The notes below the pieces were generated by a model. That model was not told where the DNA came from, did not search any database, and worked only from the letters and a program-made list of their open reading frames with translations. A stretch of 51,026 bases of DNA from Chloroflexi bacterium GWB2_49_20 (GTDB lineage: Bacteria; Chloroflexota; Anaerolineae; Anaerolineales; Villigracilaceae): NCBI GenBank assembly GCA_001796335.1, contig MGMF01000012.1, positions 1 to 51,026 on the forward strand. Direction: 5' to 3'. The stretch's first letter is position 1, and each line of letters starts with the position of its first letter. The translations under genes were made by a program, and so were the position numbers. Shown here piece by piece: positions 40,485-49,062 of this stretch.

Positions 40485-42394
40485 TGACCGGGACTCCTGA
40501 TCCAAACCAGGAGCTACCCAGCCTGCCTGACCCTTCGACCTCGGGAATTTTAAGCCTCAGGTATGCCTCGGCGGCTGATCTGGCGGACCAGATTACGCGC
40601 GAGGATGCCTCCTTGATCCAGAGTTTTGAAGCCGTTCAGGAGGCTCTGGCGCGCGCAGGCATCGCCACCGTGGATGTAAACGGAGTCTACGTGGCTGCAT
40701 ACCTGCCAGCTTCCCCCATGCCAGATACCCATCCGGATGTGCTAACCCTGACGCTGGAGGCACGCGACCGCGAAAACTCTTATCGCATGACTGTGGATGA
40801 ATTTGCACAGGCGTTAAGCGACCTGGGCTGGCCCTTCAGCCCCGACTCCTCGCAAGGGGAACAACTGATCGATTTTCTGGCAATGTGGATCAGTGCGGCC
40901 GGGGAGAACCCTTCCGAGTCGCAAAGTTTCACCCCCCTGTTCATGGCAGAAATGGCCCAACACCAGATCCCGGCGGTGGACTTATCCTCCGGCGAGGCTG
41001 ACCCTTCCCAGGCCCAGTTGAGCCTGTTGGAACTCCAGCTTTTCAGCGCCGCTTTCGATCGGATCATGATCTTCCCGCAAACTTCCATTCCACCAAGCTC
41101 GGGGGGGGCGCACCTGGCCAGTTTGAGCGTAATGAAAACGAACAGTACGCTTGCACAGGAAGATCCCTGCAGCAAGTACAAAAAGATCTTCTACGGTCCC
41201 CTGTCCACCCTAGTACTGCCACAAGCCATCGGCCAGCAATTGAGTGACTTCGGCATAACCTACAGCGTGGGGGAGGCCCTGGGCAAGGTGATGGAAAAAT
41301 ATGGGATGAGCGGAGAACAATTTGGAAAAACCATGGCAGCGGTAAACGTCTTTGCCCGTATCTCGAAGCTGATCGAAATTTACTCCTCGTTGAGCGTAAC
41401 TGTAACGGTTGTGGGGGATAACCCGGTCCACAAACCACTGGAAGGCGAACCGAATCTTGAAGTCGAATTTGACGCCAAAGTGGGGGTGAGCGATGAGGAT
41501 TGGAAGAATTACGAACAAAAATACGGTGAATTTGGCACGGCAGCCAGCCGCATCGCGCATGACTGTCTGTCCACGCTGGGCATACCCACCCTCGCCAACA
41601 CAGGCGATATCGCCAAAGCGGTGGAGGGCTTCGCAGTCGAGTGGCGCATCACCTCAGGATCACCAGAAAATGGATATGATTCGGATGCAGATCTACAGGA
41701 TCAAAATTGCAGTTATCACCTGGGCAGATTGCGCTGCAAGTTGGTGTCCATTTCGGATCACAGTGCCAAGTCTTCTTTCCGTGTGGACGTCATCCAAAGT
41801 AAGCCACCTGAGACGCAAGCAGTGCACGAAAGTGGTGTGCTGGAAAGTTCCAATATGAAGGTTTGCGCGGCAGTGGACGCCAGCGAAGCGCCGAGCTTAT
41901 CCACCTTTATCAACGGAGCCATGGGAGGCGTGGGGATCGCTGATCCGATCGCTGAACTGGCGGGCGGTATGATCCTTAAACTCGGCAAGCCCGAAGGTTG
42001 TACCAGGCTGGGAGTCACTTATCACGTCCAAAAGGGCTGGAAGGTCGATGGACCGTTTGGTGAAACCCACATATTTGGGGAGATATGCTCCGGATTGGAG
42101 GTTCCTTTCACACTTAACTGGGATTCAAGTGTAGGTTTGGCCGGTACGATTACATTTTCACCATCAAGCGAAAATGGCGGAGTCTGGAGCCTGGAAGGCG
42201 CATTCGAGAGTTATGTGACGAATGCAGGAGAAGGCAGCTACACAATCGAAAGCAGCACCGGACAAGCTCCCACCAACATTGTGATTCAAAACGGATCTAT
42301 TTCTCAAACTACCGTTGGTTATGGCACGATTACTCACCCAATCGGAAGCCCGATCTCTATCCAACTTATCGCGAATGAGTGCCCCCCGCCATGA
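40400..42394 (+). CDS. Large lipoprotein of the exported-protein family
   Basis: 664 residues with signal peptide II (AFQLLSITLIISLTLGC; lipid Cys about 25). A TPDPNQ linker is followed by a helical N-domain (EAVQEALARAGIATVDVNG, RMTVDEFAQALSDLGWPF), a middle domain starting at Cys (DPCSKYKKIFYG) and a beta-rich C-domain with Cys pairs (CSYHLGRLRC, ICSGLEVPFTL). Order matches the proteins at 27318 and 42453. No known domain recognised. AAGAGGT is 7 bases before the ATG. Confidence 0.78.
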   Translation: MKPRRLAFQLLSITLIISLTLGCGFLDSLTGTPDPNQELPSLPDPSTSGILSLRYASAADLADQITREDASLIQSFEAVQEALARAGIATVDVNGVYVAAYLPASPMPDTHPDVLTLTLEARDRENSYRMTVDEFAQALSDLGWPFSPDSSQGEQLIDFLAMWISAAGENPSESQSFTPLFMAEMAQHQIPAVDLSSGEADPSQAQLSLLELQLFSAAFDRIMIFPQTSIPPSSGGAHLASLSVMKTNSTLAQEDPCSKYKKIFYGPLSTLVLPQAIGQQLSDFGITYSVGEALGKVMEKYGMSGEQFGKTMAAVNVFARISKLIEIYSSLSVTVTVVGDNPVHKPLEGEPNLEVEFDAKVGVSDEDWKNYEQKYGEFGTAASRIAHDCLSTLGIPTLANTGDIAKAVEGFAVEWRITSGSPENGYDSDADLQDQNCSYHLGRLRCKLVSISDHSAKSSFRVDVIQSKPPETQAVHESGVLESSNMKVCAAVDASEAPSLSTFINGAMGGVGIADPIAELAGGMILKLGKPEGCTRLGVTYHVQKGWKVDGPFGETHIFGEICSGLEVPFTLNWDSSVGLAGTITFSPSSENGGVWSLEGAFESYVTNAGEGSYTIESSTGQAPTNIVIQNGSISQTTVGYGTITHPIGSPISIQLIANECPPP

Positions 42395-42407
42395 AGTAAA
42401 ACCCTCT

Positions 42408-42537
42408 TTCTGCCGGGTTATGCTGCCCTTTTTTGAGTCAAGAGGTAAATAAATGAAACTAAAACGATTGGCCTTTCAACTGCTCTCAATCACCCTAATC
42501 ATCAGCTTGACGCTGGGCTGCAAGTTTTTGGACTCAC
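42408..42537 (+). repeat. Duplicated leader and signal-peptide segment, copy 2
   Basis: Second copy of 40355-40484, giving both lipoprotein genes the same ribosome site and signal peptide although their mature parts have diverged strongly. Confidence 0.9.
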
Positions 42538-44492
42538 TGGCTACTGTGACTCCAGACCCAAACCAGGCGTTGCCCACCCTGGCTGCCTCACAAGGCACGC
42601 CTTCTGGGCAAGATCAATACAGGCAAGTTAGCTCCGAGCCCCCCACACTGCCTGCTCCGCCGAAGCCAGTTTCCTCTCCACAGGGCACACCTGATGTGCA
42701 GGCGATCTATTTTGCAGATCAACTGGCATCCGGAAAGGACCATCTGGCGGTCTGGATGGGTCTGTACGACGCCCTGGGTATTCCTCTCATCGGGCAGGGT
42801 GGTGAACCGCTGGGTAGTACGGGTGACGACCCCATTGGCCCGCGCTTCTGGCAGATGTGGTACTCCTCCGGCCTGGATCTGCCGGGAAGGGGTATCCCAC
42901 TTGAGGATGTTGGTCGCCTATTCGCCAATGCTCTTCCGGACATGGATGGCACAGGTTTCGGAGGGATGTTGCTGGACGACCTGAGGCTGGCAGCGCAGAG
43001 TAATGATCCCCAGGTGCGCCTGATGGGCCTGTTCGTGCGCGAGCGGATCTTGCGCGGCCCTTCGCATGTGGATATTCTGGACGCCTCTGTCACGCCGGAT
43101 ACTGCGGTGGTCGACATACCCTCTGTGCAACTGATCAGCTGGGTCATCATCCGCAGCGCGCTGTTCCAGGCTGCCAGCCAGGCCTCTGTGCCTGGAGGTT
43201 CGATCACCCTGGTGGATTACCAGCCCCGCTCCGTGGCGCAACTGGGTCCTCAGATCAATTGCTCAGATCTGCCCGGCGCAGGCAGTACCCCGGTCGCCTG
43301 GCACAATTGGATCATTAATAAGGTTGGCGGCGGCTTTCAACTTCCCGGTATGACAGATGAGATGGCTTTTCCTTCATTTGTTGAAAGCATCGTTGGCAAG
43401 GTGGTAAATAGCGGATCCGCCGACCGAATTGAAAAGATCACCAAGCTCTCCGGGAAGATGCTGGGTTTTTTGAATGTCATCACTTCCGCCATCAGCCTGA
43501 TCCTGCAGTTGCAAGCTATGGAGATCGACGTTCGCATGGATCCCATGCCGCTTGTCCGCACACACTATACGTCTAACAACAATGAAGCCACCATCGAATT
43601 GGAACTTTATACCGATCCGAAGGGTCGTCCGGATGGAGACGAGCTCGAGTCGTGCTTATCCAGTTACTTTTTAAATGCGCTGGGTGTTTCCTTTGGCTTT
43701 CCTACAAAAGGCGCCATTCCGGGAGCTGAGATCGTGGTGGAGGCCGGCATGGGAATTCCCGAACTGGTCTTGATCAATGAATCTCGCATGCGTTTCACTA
43801 CCGGCACAGACGGCCGGGTGTCCTTCCATGTGATCGGCAAGGCACAGAGGGAAACGATCCCCGATAGTGCTCCGCCGGTTGATAAGGAGTTCTCCATACG
43901 CCTCAGCGCTCAACCGGAAGAGGCTGGGCTTGGCTCGATGGCAAATATCTTCTTTGGCGGTCTGGGCGTGATCACCGGTGGAGCTGCCGGGTTTCTCAGC
44001 AGCCTGATCGACGTGCTCAAGACCTTTCACTACGATATGGGTGAGAAGGTTTTACCCCTGATCGACTGGGAAACCACAGGCTGGAAGGTGGAACCCTTTA
44101 ATGATCCGTCTGTGGATGGATTCGAAATAACGGGAGGGCTTAACTGTGATTCGCCGTATGGTCCGTGGGAATTTAAAACGGAGGGGACAACTTCCCAGGG
44201 TGGAACAATTTCTCAAACCTGGAAAATCCCGTTTTCCGCGGATGGAAACACAACAGCAACCCAAAATGAGCATTTGACACTGCCAAGCGTAGGGATGGTT
44301 GGAGACTATAATGGCACCCCTAAAGTGACAATCATCCCGGTTCCAGGAGGCTATCGCATGGATTTTGGGTCTTTTCGTATGACCGGTAGTACTTGTGTCG
44401 CAAACAATCCATGTCAGCCATATGATAATGTCAAAAATGCTTGGACTGCCAATATTATCCCGGCAGATCCAGGCCAGTGCCCCAATCCATAA
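42453..44492 (+). CDS. Large lipoprotein of the exported-protein family
   Basis: 679 residues. The signal peptide is identical to that of 40400 except MKLK/MKPR and the residue after the lipid Cys. A Pro/Ser/Thr linker is followed by a helical domain (WMGLYDALGIPLIGQGG, LMGLFVRERILRGPSHVD, IPSVQLISWVIIRSALFQAAS), a middle domain starting INCSDLPGAGS, a hydrophobic stretch (LGFLNVITSAISLILQLQAM) and a beta-rich C-domain with Cys (TGGLNCDSPYG, STCVANNPCQPY). Distant paralog of 40400 and 27318. Function unknown. Confidence 0.78.
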   Translation: MKLKRLAFQLLSITLIISLTLGCKFLDSLATVTPDPNQALPTLAASQGTPSGQDQYRQVSSEPPTLPAPPKPVSSPQGTPDVQAIYFADQLASGKDHLAVWMGLYDALGIPLIGQGGEPLGSTGDDPIGPRFWQMWYSSGLDLPGRGIPLEDVGRLFANALPDMDGTGFGGMLLDDLRLAAQSNDPQVRLMGLFVRERILRGPSHVDILDASVTPDTAVVDIPSVQLISWVIIRSALFQAASQASVPGGSITLVDYQPRSVAQLGPQINCSDLPGAGSTPVAWHNWIINKVGGGFQLPGMTDEMAFPSFVESIVGKVVNSGSADRIEKITKLSGKMLGFLNVITSAISLILQLQAMEIDVRMDPMPLVRTHYTSNNNEATIELELYTDPKGRPDGDELESCLSSYFLNALGVSFGFPTKGAIPGAEIVVEAGMGIPELVLINESRMRFTTGTDGRVSFHVIGKAQRETIPDSAPPVDKEFSIRLSAQPEEAGLGSMANIFFGGLGVITGGAAGFLSSLIDVLKTFHYDMGEKVLPLIDWETTGWKVEPFNDPSVDGFEITGGLNCDSPYGPWEFKTEGTTSQGGTISQTWKIPFSADGNTTATQNEHLTLPSVGMVGDYNGTPKVTIIPVPGGYRMDFGSFRMTGSTCVANNPCQPYDNVKNAWTANIIPADPGQCPNP

Positions 44493-44569
44493 AAACTATT
44501 AAAAAAAAGCAAAGGCTGCTCATTCAGGCAGGATTGCTGTAACTTGATATTGAAAAAGAAATATACAAA

Positions 44570-44616
44570 CAGACTTTCGAAGATTCCCGACCTTCGAAAG
44601 TCTGTAGTGATATAAT
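44570..44616 (+). promoter_or_regulatory. Promoter with 13-bp inverted repeat operator, leaderless
   Basis: CAGACTTTCGAAG (44570-44582) and CTTCGAAAGTCTG (44592-44604) are perfect complements around 9 bases. They occupy the -35 zone of an extended -10 TGATATAAT (TATAAT 44611-44616). The ATG at 44623 lies 6 bp after the -10, so the mRNA is probably leaderless. No T-run follows the dyad, which argues against a terminator. Confidence 0.65.
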
Positions 44617-44622
44617 TTCAGC

Positions 44623-45429
44623 ATGAAGAGAAGATTTCTGAGACCAAAACCAAGAATAAGTTTTGCCCGTCCGGATGAGACTGTCGTTGTTGAACCCACT
44701 TTGATGGAATCTCCCGTTCAATTTTTCGGTCAATCTTCCGGATTTCAGCGCCCGCTGATCTACGGCATTTTATTGGTATGTGTGTTTGTGCTTGGCATTA
44801 TCAGTGGTTTCCTGATCTGGGGTCGTGCCACTCCTGCCGCCGCCAATACGGTTGCAGATGCGCAACAGACCGTGCCCGCTCCCACCCAGCAGGTCACCCG
44901 CTATTCTGTCGAAGAGGGGGATAACCCCAGTATTGGTCCGGCAGATGCCCCCATCACGATCATCGAGTTCAGTGATTACCAGTGCCCCTATTGCCAGAAG
45001 TGGCAATCCCAGGTGTACCAGAAGCTTCTGGATAATTACCCCACCCAAGTGAGACTAGTTTACCGTGACTATCCTTTGCTCAGCATCCATCCCGAAGCTC
45101 TCCCGGCTGCAGCTGCGGCTGACTGCGCCAATGAACAGGATGCCTACTGGCAATATCACGACAAGCTGTTCAGCTATGAATACGATCTCGGTAAAGATGC
45201 CTATCTGAAATATGCCCAGGAATTAAAATTGGATATGACAACCTTCACCGAATGCCTGGAAAGCAATCGCTACGAGGCAGAGGTGACCGCAGATTATAAC
45301 TATGCCACCGAATTAGGCATTCGCAGCACTCCCACCTTTTTTATAAATGGTCTGTACCTGGTGGGTGCTCAACCCTACGAGACTTTTCAAAAGTTAATTG
45401 ACCAGGAGCTGGCAGGGGAAATACCCTAA
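44623..45429 (+). CDS. Membrane-anchored DsbA-family thiol oxidoreductase
   Basis: 268 residues. A basic cytoplasmic N-terminus precedes one membrane helix (about 45-67, LIYGILLVCVFVLGIISGFL), an Ala/Pro/Thr linker and an extracytoplasmic DsbA-like thioredoxin domain (about 95-265). The active site is CPYC (Cys121, Cys124) in FSDYQCPYCQKW; the cis-Pro loop is STPTFFING. Further Cys occur in the helical insert (AADCANEQ, ECLESN). It likely oxidises or isomerises exported proteins, fitting the Cys-paired neighbours. The kinase gene follows 2 bp after its stop. Confidence 0.92.
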   Translation: MKRRFLRPKPRISFARPDETVVVEPTLMESPVQFFGQSSGFQRPLIYGILLVCVFVLGIISGFLIWGRATPAAANTVADAQQTVPAPTQQVTRYSVEEGDNPSIGPADAPITIIEFSDYQCPYCQKWQSQVYQKLLDNYPTQVRLVYRDYPLLSIHPEALPAAAAADCANEQDAYWQYHDKLFSYEYDLGKDAYLKYAQELKLDMTTFTECLESNRYEAEVTADYNYATELGIRSTPTFFINGLYLVGAQPYETFQKLIDQELAGEIP

Positions 45430-45431
45430 AC

Positions 45432-46097
45432 ATGAAAAAATTTGTAGTTGTGGCAGGAAACATTGGAGTTGGTAAATCCACGCTGGTTGATAAGTTGTGT
45501 GCAACCATGAGTTGCACTCCTTTCTACGAGCCGGTGACTGAGAACCCTTACCTGGCAGATTTTTATAAAGACATGCGCTCGTGGGCTTTCCATTCACAGA
45601 TATTTTTCCTGACTCACCGGCTGCGCTCTCATCACGCCTTGTCTTTGCACTCCAACTCGGTCATCCAGGATCGCAGCGTGTACGAGGATGCCGAAATATT
45701 TGCTCATAACCTCTATTTGCAGGGGCATATCCACCCGCGTGACTACCAGACCTACCGTGAACTATACCGAACCCTGGTGGATTTCCTGCCCCCGCCCGAC
45801 CTGGTGATCTACCTGCGCGCCTCAGTCCCCACCCTGATGACCCGTATTGCCCGCCGGGGACGGGAGTACGAACGAACCATCCCAGCCGATTACCTTTCCA
45901 GCCTGAATATTCTATATGAGAATTGGATATCTGAGTTCAAACTCTGCCCGGTACTGACAGTCCCCGCCGATGACCTGGATTACGTTGCCCATAATGGTCA
46001 CCTCAACTTGATTGCCGCCAAGGTAAGTGAAAAATTGACCGGCAAGGATGAAGTTGTCTTCCTTCCAAGTGAAGTTGCCCGGGCTTCTTCTGATTAG
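45432..46097 (+). CDS. Deoxynucleoside kinase
   Basis: 221 residues. P-loop GNIGVGKST at 9-17, substrate-site Glu in FYEPVTENPYL, IQDRSVYEDAEIFA (the DRS motif that contacts base and magnesium) and the Arg-rich lid RIARRGREYER. This is the dGK/dAK/dCK family, which phosphorylates deoxynucleosides for salvage. It starts 2 bp after the DsbA-like gene. A second member lies at 50087 on the minus strand. Confidence 0.93.
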   Translation: MKKFVVVAGNIGVGKSTLVDKLCATMSCTPFYEPVTENPYLADFYKDMRSWAFHSQIFFLTHRLRSHHALSLHSNSVIQDRSVYEDAEIFAHNLYLQGHIHPRDYQTYRELYRTLVDFLPPPDLVIYLRASVPTLMTRIARRGREYERTIPADYLSSLNILYENWISEFKLCPVLTVPADDLDYVAHNGHLNLIAAKVSEKLTGKDEVVFLPSEVARASSD

Positions 46098-46145
46098 CTG
46101 ATTTTTCAGAACGTCCCACAGATTATTTTAACCCAGTAAACTGCA

Positions 46146-48233
46146 TTAATGGATCAATACTCCCCATTTATCTCTGCCGGGCAACAACAAAAAAACATCC
46201 GTTTTCCAAAAAGAAATTCTCCAAATATTCACACCCCACCCATTGCATCGGGATTGATAAAGGTTTGTTAACAAGGGTTCTGCAAACGGGCAGACCAGTC
46301 TTACTCTTTCCACAGCACGATCCTCCACCTCGGTTGGTGGGGCAAAGGTATCGCCTTCATCCCATTGATTCAGGCGATCTGGTGTAGGCTGGCAGTCTGA
46401 TCTCCAGGCACCGGCTCCATCTGGCTGGCGGCACCAACTCTGATCCGGTTGTGTGACGGTCGGATAAATGAAGGTATCCACCACTTGTGCGTTTGGTTTC
46501 ATCAAGCGCACCTCATCCCCAATATCATTCAGCATCAACCCGGTTTCTTCTCCATAAAAAAGTGTTATCTCACCCGGAAGCAGGACGCTCCCAGGCAACG
46601 AGAACATGTTAGATCCAGATTCACTGTCATCCAACTTCCAGCCTTTCAAATTAACCGGTTGTGAGCCGATATTCATTATCTCGATAAATTCATCGTTCAC
46701 ATTGGCTTCGCCATCCCCATTCCAATCCGAAGCCGGGCGGGGCAGGAACTCATTGATCACCAGCACAGCTATACTCGCGGCTGGAGTGATCGTGGCTTTG
46801 GGGCGGGTGGTGGGGGTGGCCGTTAGAACACCCGGACATAACTCTATTGGGGCTGTCATCCCCTGTGGATTGGAGGGGGAAAGAAGGTAAAAATCATCCA
46901 AGTTCCGGTTGGTATCCACACACCCGCGGATGCCACTGACGGGTTTGCGTGCATAAGACTGATTGTAATTTCCGCTTAAGGGCTGAAGAGTCGTACTCTC
47001 ACGAAATTGGGCGCTGGAGCATAAACCCACCTGGTCCACAATATTACCATTGGAATGGATCAACGCCAGTCCGCCACCATCTGAAATCGAAAGCGAAAAT
47101 ATCTGGTCAGGGGATGTCTCTCTGGAAGATTGCGAAACAGCCAGGTAACGCTGTCCGGGCAACAATACAACTCCCGGTGGAATGGAAAGCAGGCTGACAA
47201 TAACTTGCCCGCAATCGCTGGATTTCTTTATCTGCCAGTCTCCAATATTTACCGGAGCATTACTGGGGTTGAGTAATTCAACAAATTCATCCTCCGCCCC
47301 ATTGGGACCGCGTGTGCGGAACTGGCTGATCACAAGGTGGTTTGGAGCAGGCAACCTGGGGGTCATAGTGAACGCTTGGGTTGGGGTTGCAGTTTTCGTC
47401 GGGGTTGCGGTTTTCATTGGGGTTGCAGTTTCCGTTGGAGTTGCAGTTTTCGTCGGGGTTGCTGTTTTCGTCGGAGTTGCGGTTTCCGTCGGGGTTGTAG
47501 TTTCTGTCGGAGTTGCTGTTTTCGTCGGAGTCTCCGTATCCGTTGGAGCGGGTTCGGGAGTGTCGGTATCCGGCTCAGATAGAGGCGCATATAGGCTATT
47601 TCTCTGCCGTGGTGTGCCCCGGATGGGTTTGTTTTTGAAGTCATATCCATTTTTTATGACCCCATTATTACTTCCCCAGGCAGATGGAGAATCTGCAACA
47701 ACCGAGATGCGTTCCATACTGGCATAATCCGGAAAGGAACTCCCGGCGGACCATTTTCCATCTTCCAGGTTGGCACTGTCAATCATATTATCATTTGGAG
47801 CTAATAATCGTAATAATTCACCATTATTATCCAAAACTTCGGTAAACATCATATCAGCCTTGCTGTCTATGATTGTCATGTCATCATTTCTTTCAAGTAA
47901 ATAATAGTCTCCTGCCCGGATCACTCCTATTAAAGAAATATTTGGACTCCCATCATCACTGACCAACTTCCACCCGGAGAGGTCAATATCCACTCCCCCG
48001 GGGTTGTATAGTTCAATCCATTCGCTCTCAGAGTCCGAAACAGTTCCAGACCAGGCCACTTCGTTAATAATGACATCCAGATGAGAATATACTTGAGCTT
48101 GCGAGCCTGGCAGATTGGATTTCCAGGTGGATGCAGCCTCAACTCCGGGCAAAAGCACACTGGAAAACAAACTTACCAGAAATAAACCTGCCACAAGAGT
48201 GCAGTAAAACGTAAACCTTTTCTTATCAAGCAT
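46146..48233 (-). CDS. Secreted protein with three lamin-tail domains and TPT repeats
   Basis: 695 residues with a signal peptide ([20 protein letters not shown], cut near VEAAS). Three lamin-tail (LTD) domains: [20 protein letters not shown] with IDLSGWKL (about 50-150), [20 protein letters not shown] with VNIGDWQI (about 300-390) and [14 protein letters not shown] with [10 protein letters not shown] (about 495-600). A TPT-rich spacer (about 225-290) separates the first two. The last 40 residues are Trp-rich and unusual ([18 protein letters not shown]). LTD domains in bacteria are surface or nuclease-associated modules; no enzymatic domain is seen here. Confidence 0.85.
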   Translation of the reverse strand: MLDKKRFTFYCTLVAGLFLVSLFSSVLLPGVEAASTWKSNLPGSQAQVYSHLDVIINEVAWSGTVSDSESEWIELYNPGGVDIDLSGWKLVSDDGSPNISLIGVIRAGDYYLLERNDDMTIIDSKADMMFTEVLDNNGELLRLLAPNDNMIDSANLEDGKWSAGSSFPDYASMERISVVADSPSAWGSNNGVIKNGYDFKNKPIRGTPRQRNSLYAPLSEPDTDTPEPAPTDTETPTKTATPTETTTPTETATPTKTATPTKTATPTETATPMKTATPTKTATPTQAFTMTPRLPAPNHLVISQFRTRGPNGAEDEFVELLNPSNAPVNIGDWQIKKSSDCGQVIVSLLSIPPGVVLLPGQRYLAVSQSSRETSPDQIFSLSISDGGGLALIHSNGNIVDQVGLCSSAQFRESTTLQPLSGNYNQSYARKPVSGIRGCVDTNRNLDDFYLLSPSNPQGMTAPIELCPGVLTATPTTRPKATITPAASIAVLVINEFLPRPASDWNGDGEANVNDEFIEIMNIGSQPVNLKGWKLDDSESGSNMFSLPGSVLLPGEITLFYGEETGLMLNDIGDEVRLMKPNAQVVDTFIYPTVTQPDQSWCRQPDGAGAWRSDCQPTPDRLNQWDEGDTFAPPTEVEDRAVERVRLVCPFAEPLLTNLYQSRCNGWGVNIWRISFWKTDVFLLLPGRDKWGVLIH
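47381..47545. repeat. 18-bp tandem repeats encoding the TPT linker
   Basis: About nine imperfect 18-bp units (GTCGGGGTTGC-AGTTTTC type on the plus strand) encode [12 protein letters not shown] hexapeptides on the minus strand. Likely length-variable. Confidence 0.85.
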
Positions 48234-48244
48234 GAACAGTGATG

Positions 48245-48274
48245 TTTATATTGTCAGCTAACCTGTATCCCCAA
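48245..48274 (-). promoter_or_regulatory. Possible promoter of the lamin-tail gene
   Basis: On the minus strand TTGGGG (48274-48269), an 18-bp spacer and TATAAA (48250-48245) lie 11 bp before the ATG, implying a very short leader. Confidence 0.4.
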
Positions 48275-48311
48275 AAGGGAAATATTTTTTAAAGGAGAAA
48301 AAATGTTAATA

Positions 48312-48572
48312 TTAACGAGGTTCAACCACCAGCTTAATGGCAGTGCGCACCTTTTCATCAATTTCCACATCCACAAATTGAGGTGTGCAAACAATCGTTA
48401 TGCCGTCTCCTTCCAGGTATCCGGTAGCCAGGATCAAAGCCTTGACAGCCTGGTTAACAGCTCCTGCCCCAATGGCTTGCACTTCCGCCCTTTTTTTTTC
48501 ACGAATGACACCGGCGATTGCTCCAGCTACTGCAGATGTACGGGAGGTCGCTGACACCTTAATAATATCCAT
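48312..48572 (-). CDS. spoVS: SpoVS-family protein
   Basis: 86 residues matching SpoVS end to end: IIKVSATSRTSAVAGAIAGV, KRAEVQAIGAGAVNQAVKAL and VDVEIDEKVRTAIKLVVEPR. SpoVS is a small Alba-like, probably nucleic-acid-binding protein, first known from sporulation but present in many non-spore-formers. AAGGGAG precedes the ATG on the minus strand. It sits beside the candidate replication origin with a strong promoter. Confidence 0.95.
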   Translation of the reverse strand: MDIIKVSATSRTSAVAGAIAGVIREKKRAEVQAIGAGAVNQAVKALILATGYLEGDGITIVCTPQFVDVEIDEKVRTAIKLVVEPR

Positions 48573-48625
48573 GTAATCTCCCTTAACGGTATTGTTTGAT
48601 TGTTATGAGGGCCATTCTTATTAAG

Positions 48626-48654
48626 ATTGTACAGGATTTGAATGTTATATTCAA
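48626..48654 (-). promoter_or_regulatory. Strong sigma70 promoter of spoVS
   Basis: On the minus strand TTGAAT (48654-48649), a 17-bp spacer and TACAAT (48631-48626), 54 bp before the spoVS ATG. The -35 borders the AT-rich stretch of the candidate origin. Confidence 0.75.
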
Positions 48655-49000
48655 GTATCATTAATTAAATATATAAGTATTTAGTAGTCGTAGTAGGGAC
48701 TGTAGAAAAGTGGATAACCACTCTTATTTTCATAAAATGAAGTAGTTGTGGGGATGTAACATCTATATGCTCTCTATCTTGGGGTTCTTTGACCAGGGTG
48801 TTCTTTTAATAATTGTGGATAAAAAAGGAAATCCAGGTAACAACTATTCCACAGTTTTCCAACAAAAACCAAGGGTGGTTAAGCTAAATAAACACCCCCC
48901 ATATCTGGGGGTTTTTGTTTATGAGTTTTTCGAACACTTGAGCGATTTATCCACAAAAAACACTGTTTATCCACAGATAATGGAGAGTTATCCACAGGTA
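48655..49000. other. Candidate replication origin (oriC) with DnaA boxes and TAG-trios
   Basis: In order: an AT-rich stretch (48655-48681), the trio run TAG-TAG-TCG-TAG-TAG (48682-48696), a GGGAC segment and a near-consensus box AGTGGATAA (48709-48717). Further boxes: perfect inverted TGTGGATAA (48814-48822) and three perfect direct TTATCCACA boxes at 48947, 48967 and 48988, spaced 20 and 21 bp. AT-rich/trio/GC/DnaA-box order reproduces the basal unwinding module known from Bacillus subtilis. No dnaA, dnaN or rpmH gene is in the window. Confidence 0.8.
48894..48920. terminator. Hairpin with T-run inside the origin region
   Basis: CCCCC ... GGGGG around CATATCT, followed by TTTTTGTTT on the plus strand and by TGTTTATTT on the minus strand, so it could terminate in both directions and insulate the boxes from transcription. 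Confidence 0.65.
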
Positions 49001-49021
49001 GCTATGTTAGTAGGATAGAGA

Positions 49022-49052
49022 CCCCATCCATATATGGGGGTATTATTTTATT
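49022..49052. terminator. Hairpin with T-run at right edge of the origin region
   Basis: CCCCAT and ATGGGG form a short stem followed by TATTATTTTATT. It lies 10 bp beyond the 3' end of the minus-strand nucleotidyltransferase gene; the T-run is on the plus-strand side. Confidence 0.5.
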
Positions 49053-49062
49053 AATTCACGTT

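Noticed and set aside
42719-43241. Minus-strand ORFs within the 42453 lipoprotein
   Set aside because: Arg/Ser/Pro-rich translations typical of antisense frames and no ribosome site.
47381-47545. Regular 18-bp repeats as a possible CRISPR array
   Set aside because: Repeats are contiguous without spacers and encode a TPT linker in frame.
48303-48554. Plus-strand ORF with AAAGGAG and ATG
   Set aside because: It is antisense to spoVS, whose minus-strand product matches a known family over its full length with its own promoter and ribosome site.
48845-48853. TATTCCACA as a further DnaA box
   Set aside because: Two mismatches to TTATCCACA; not counted, although it may contribute weakly.
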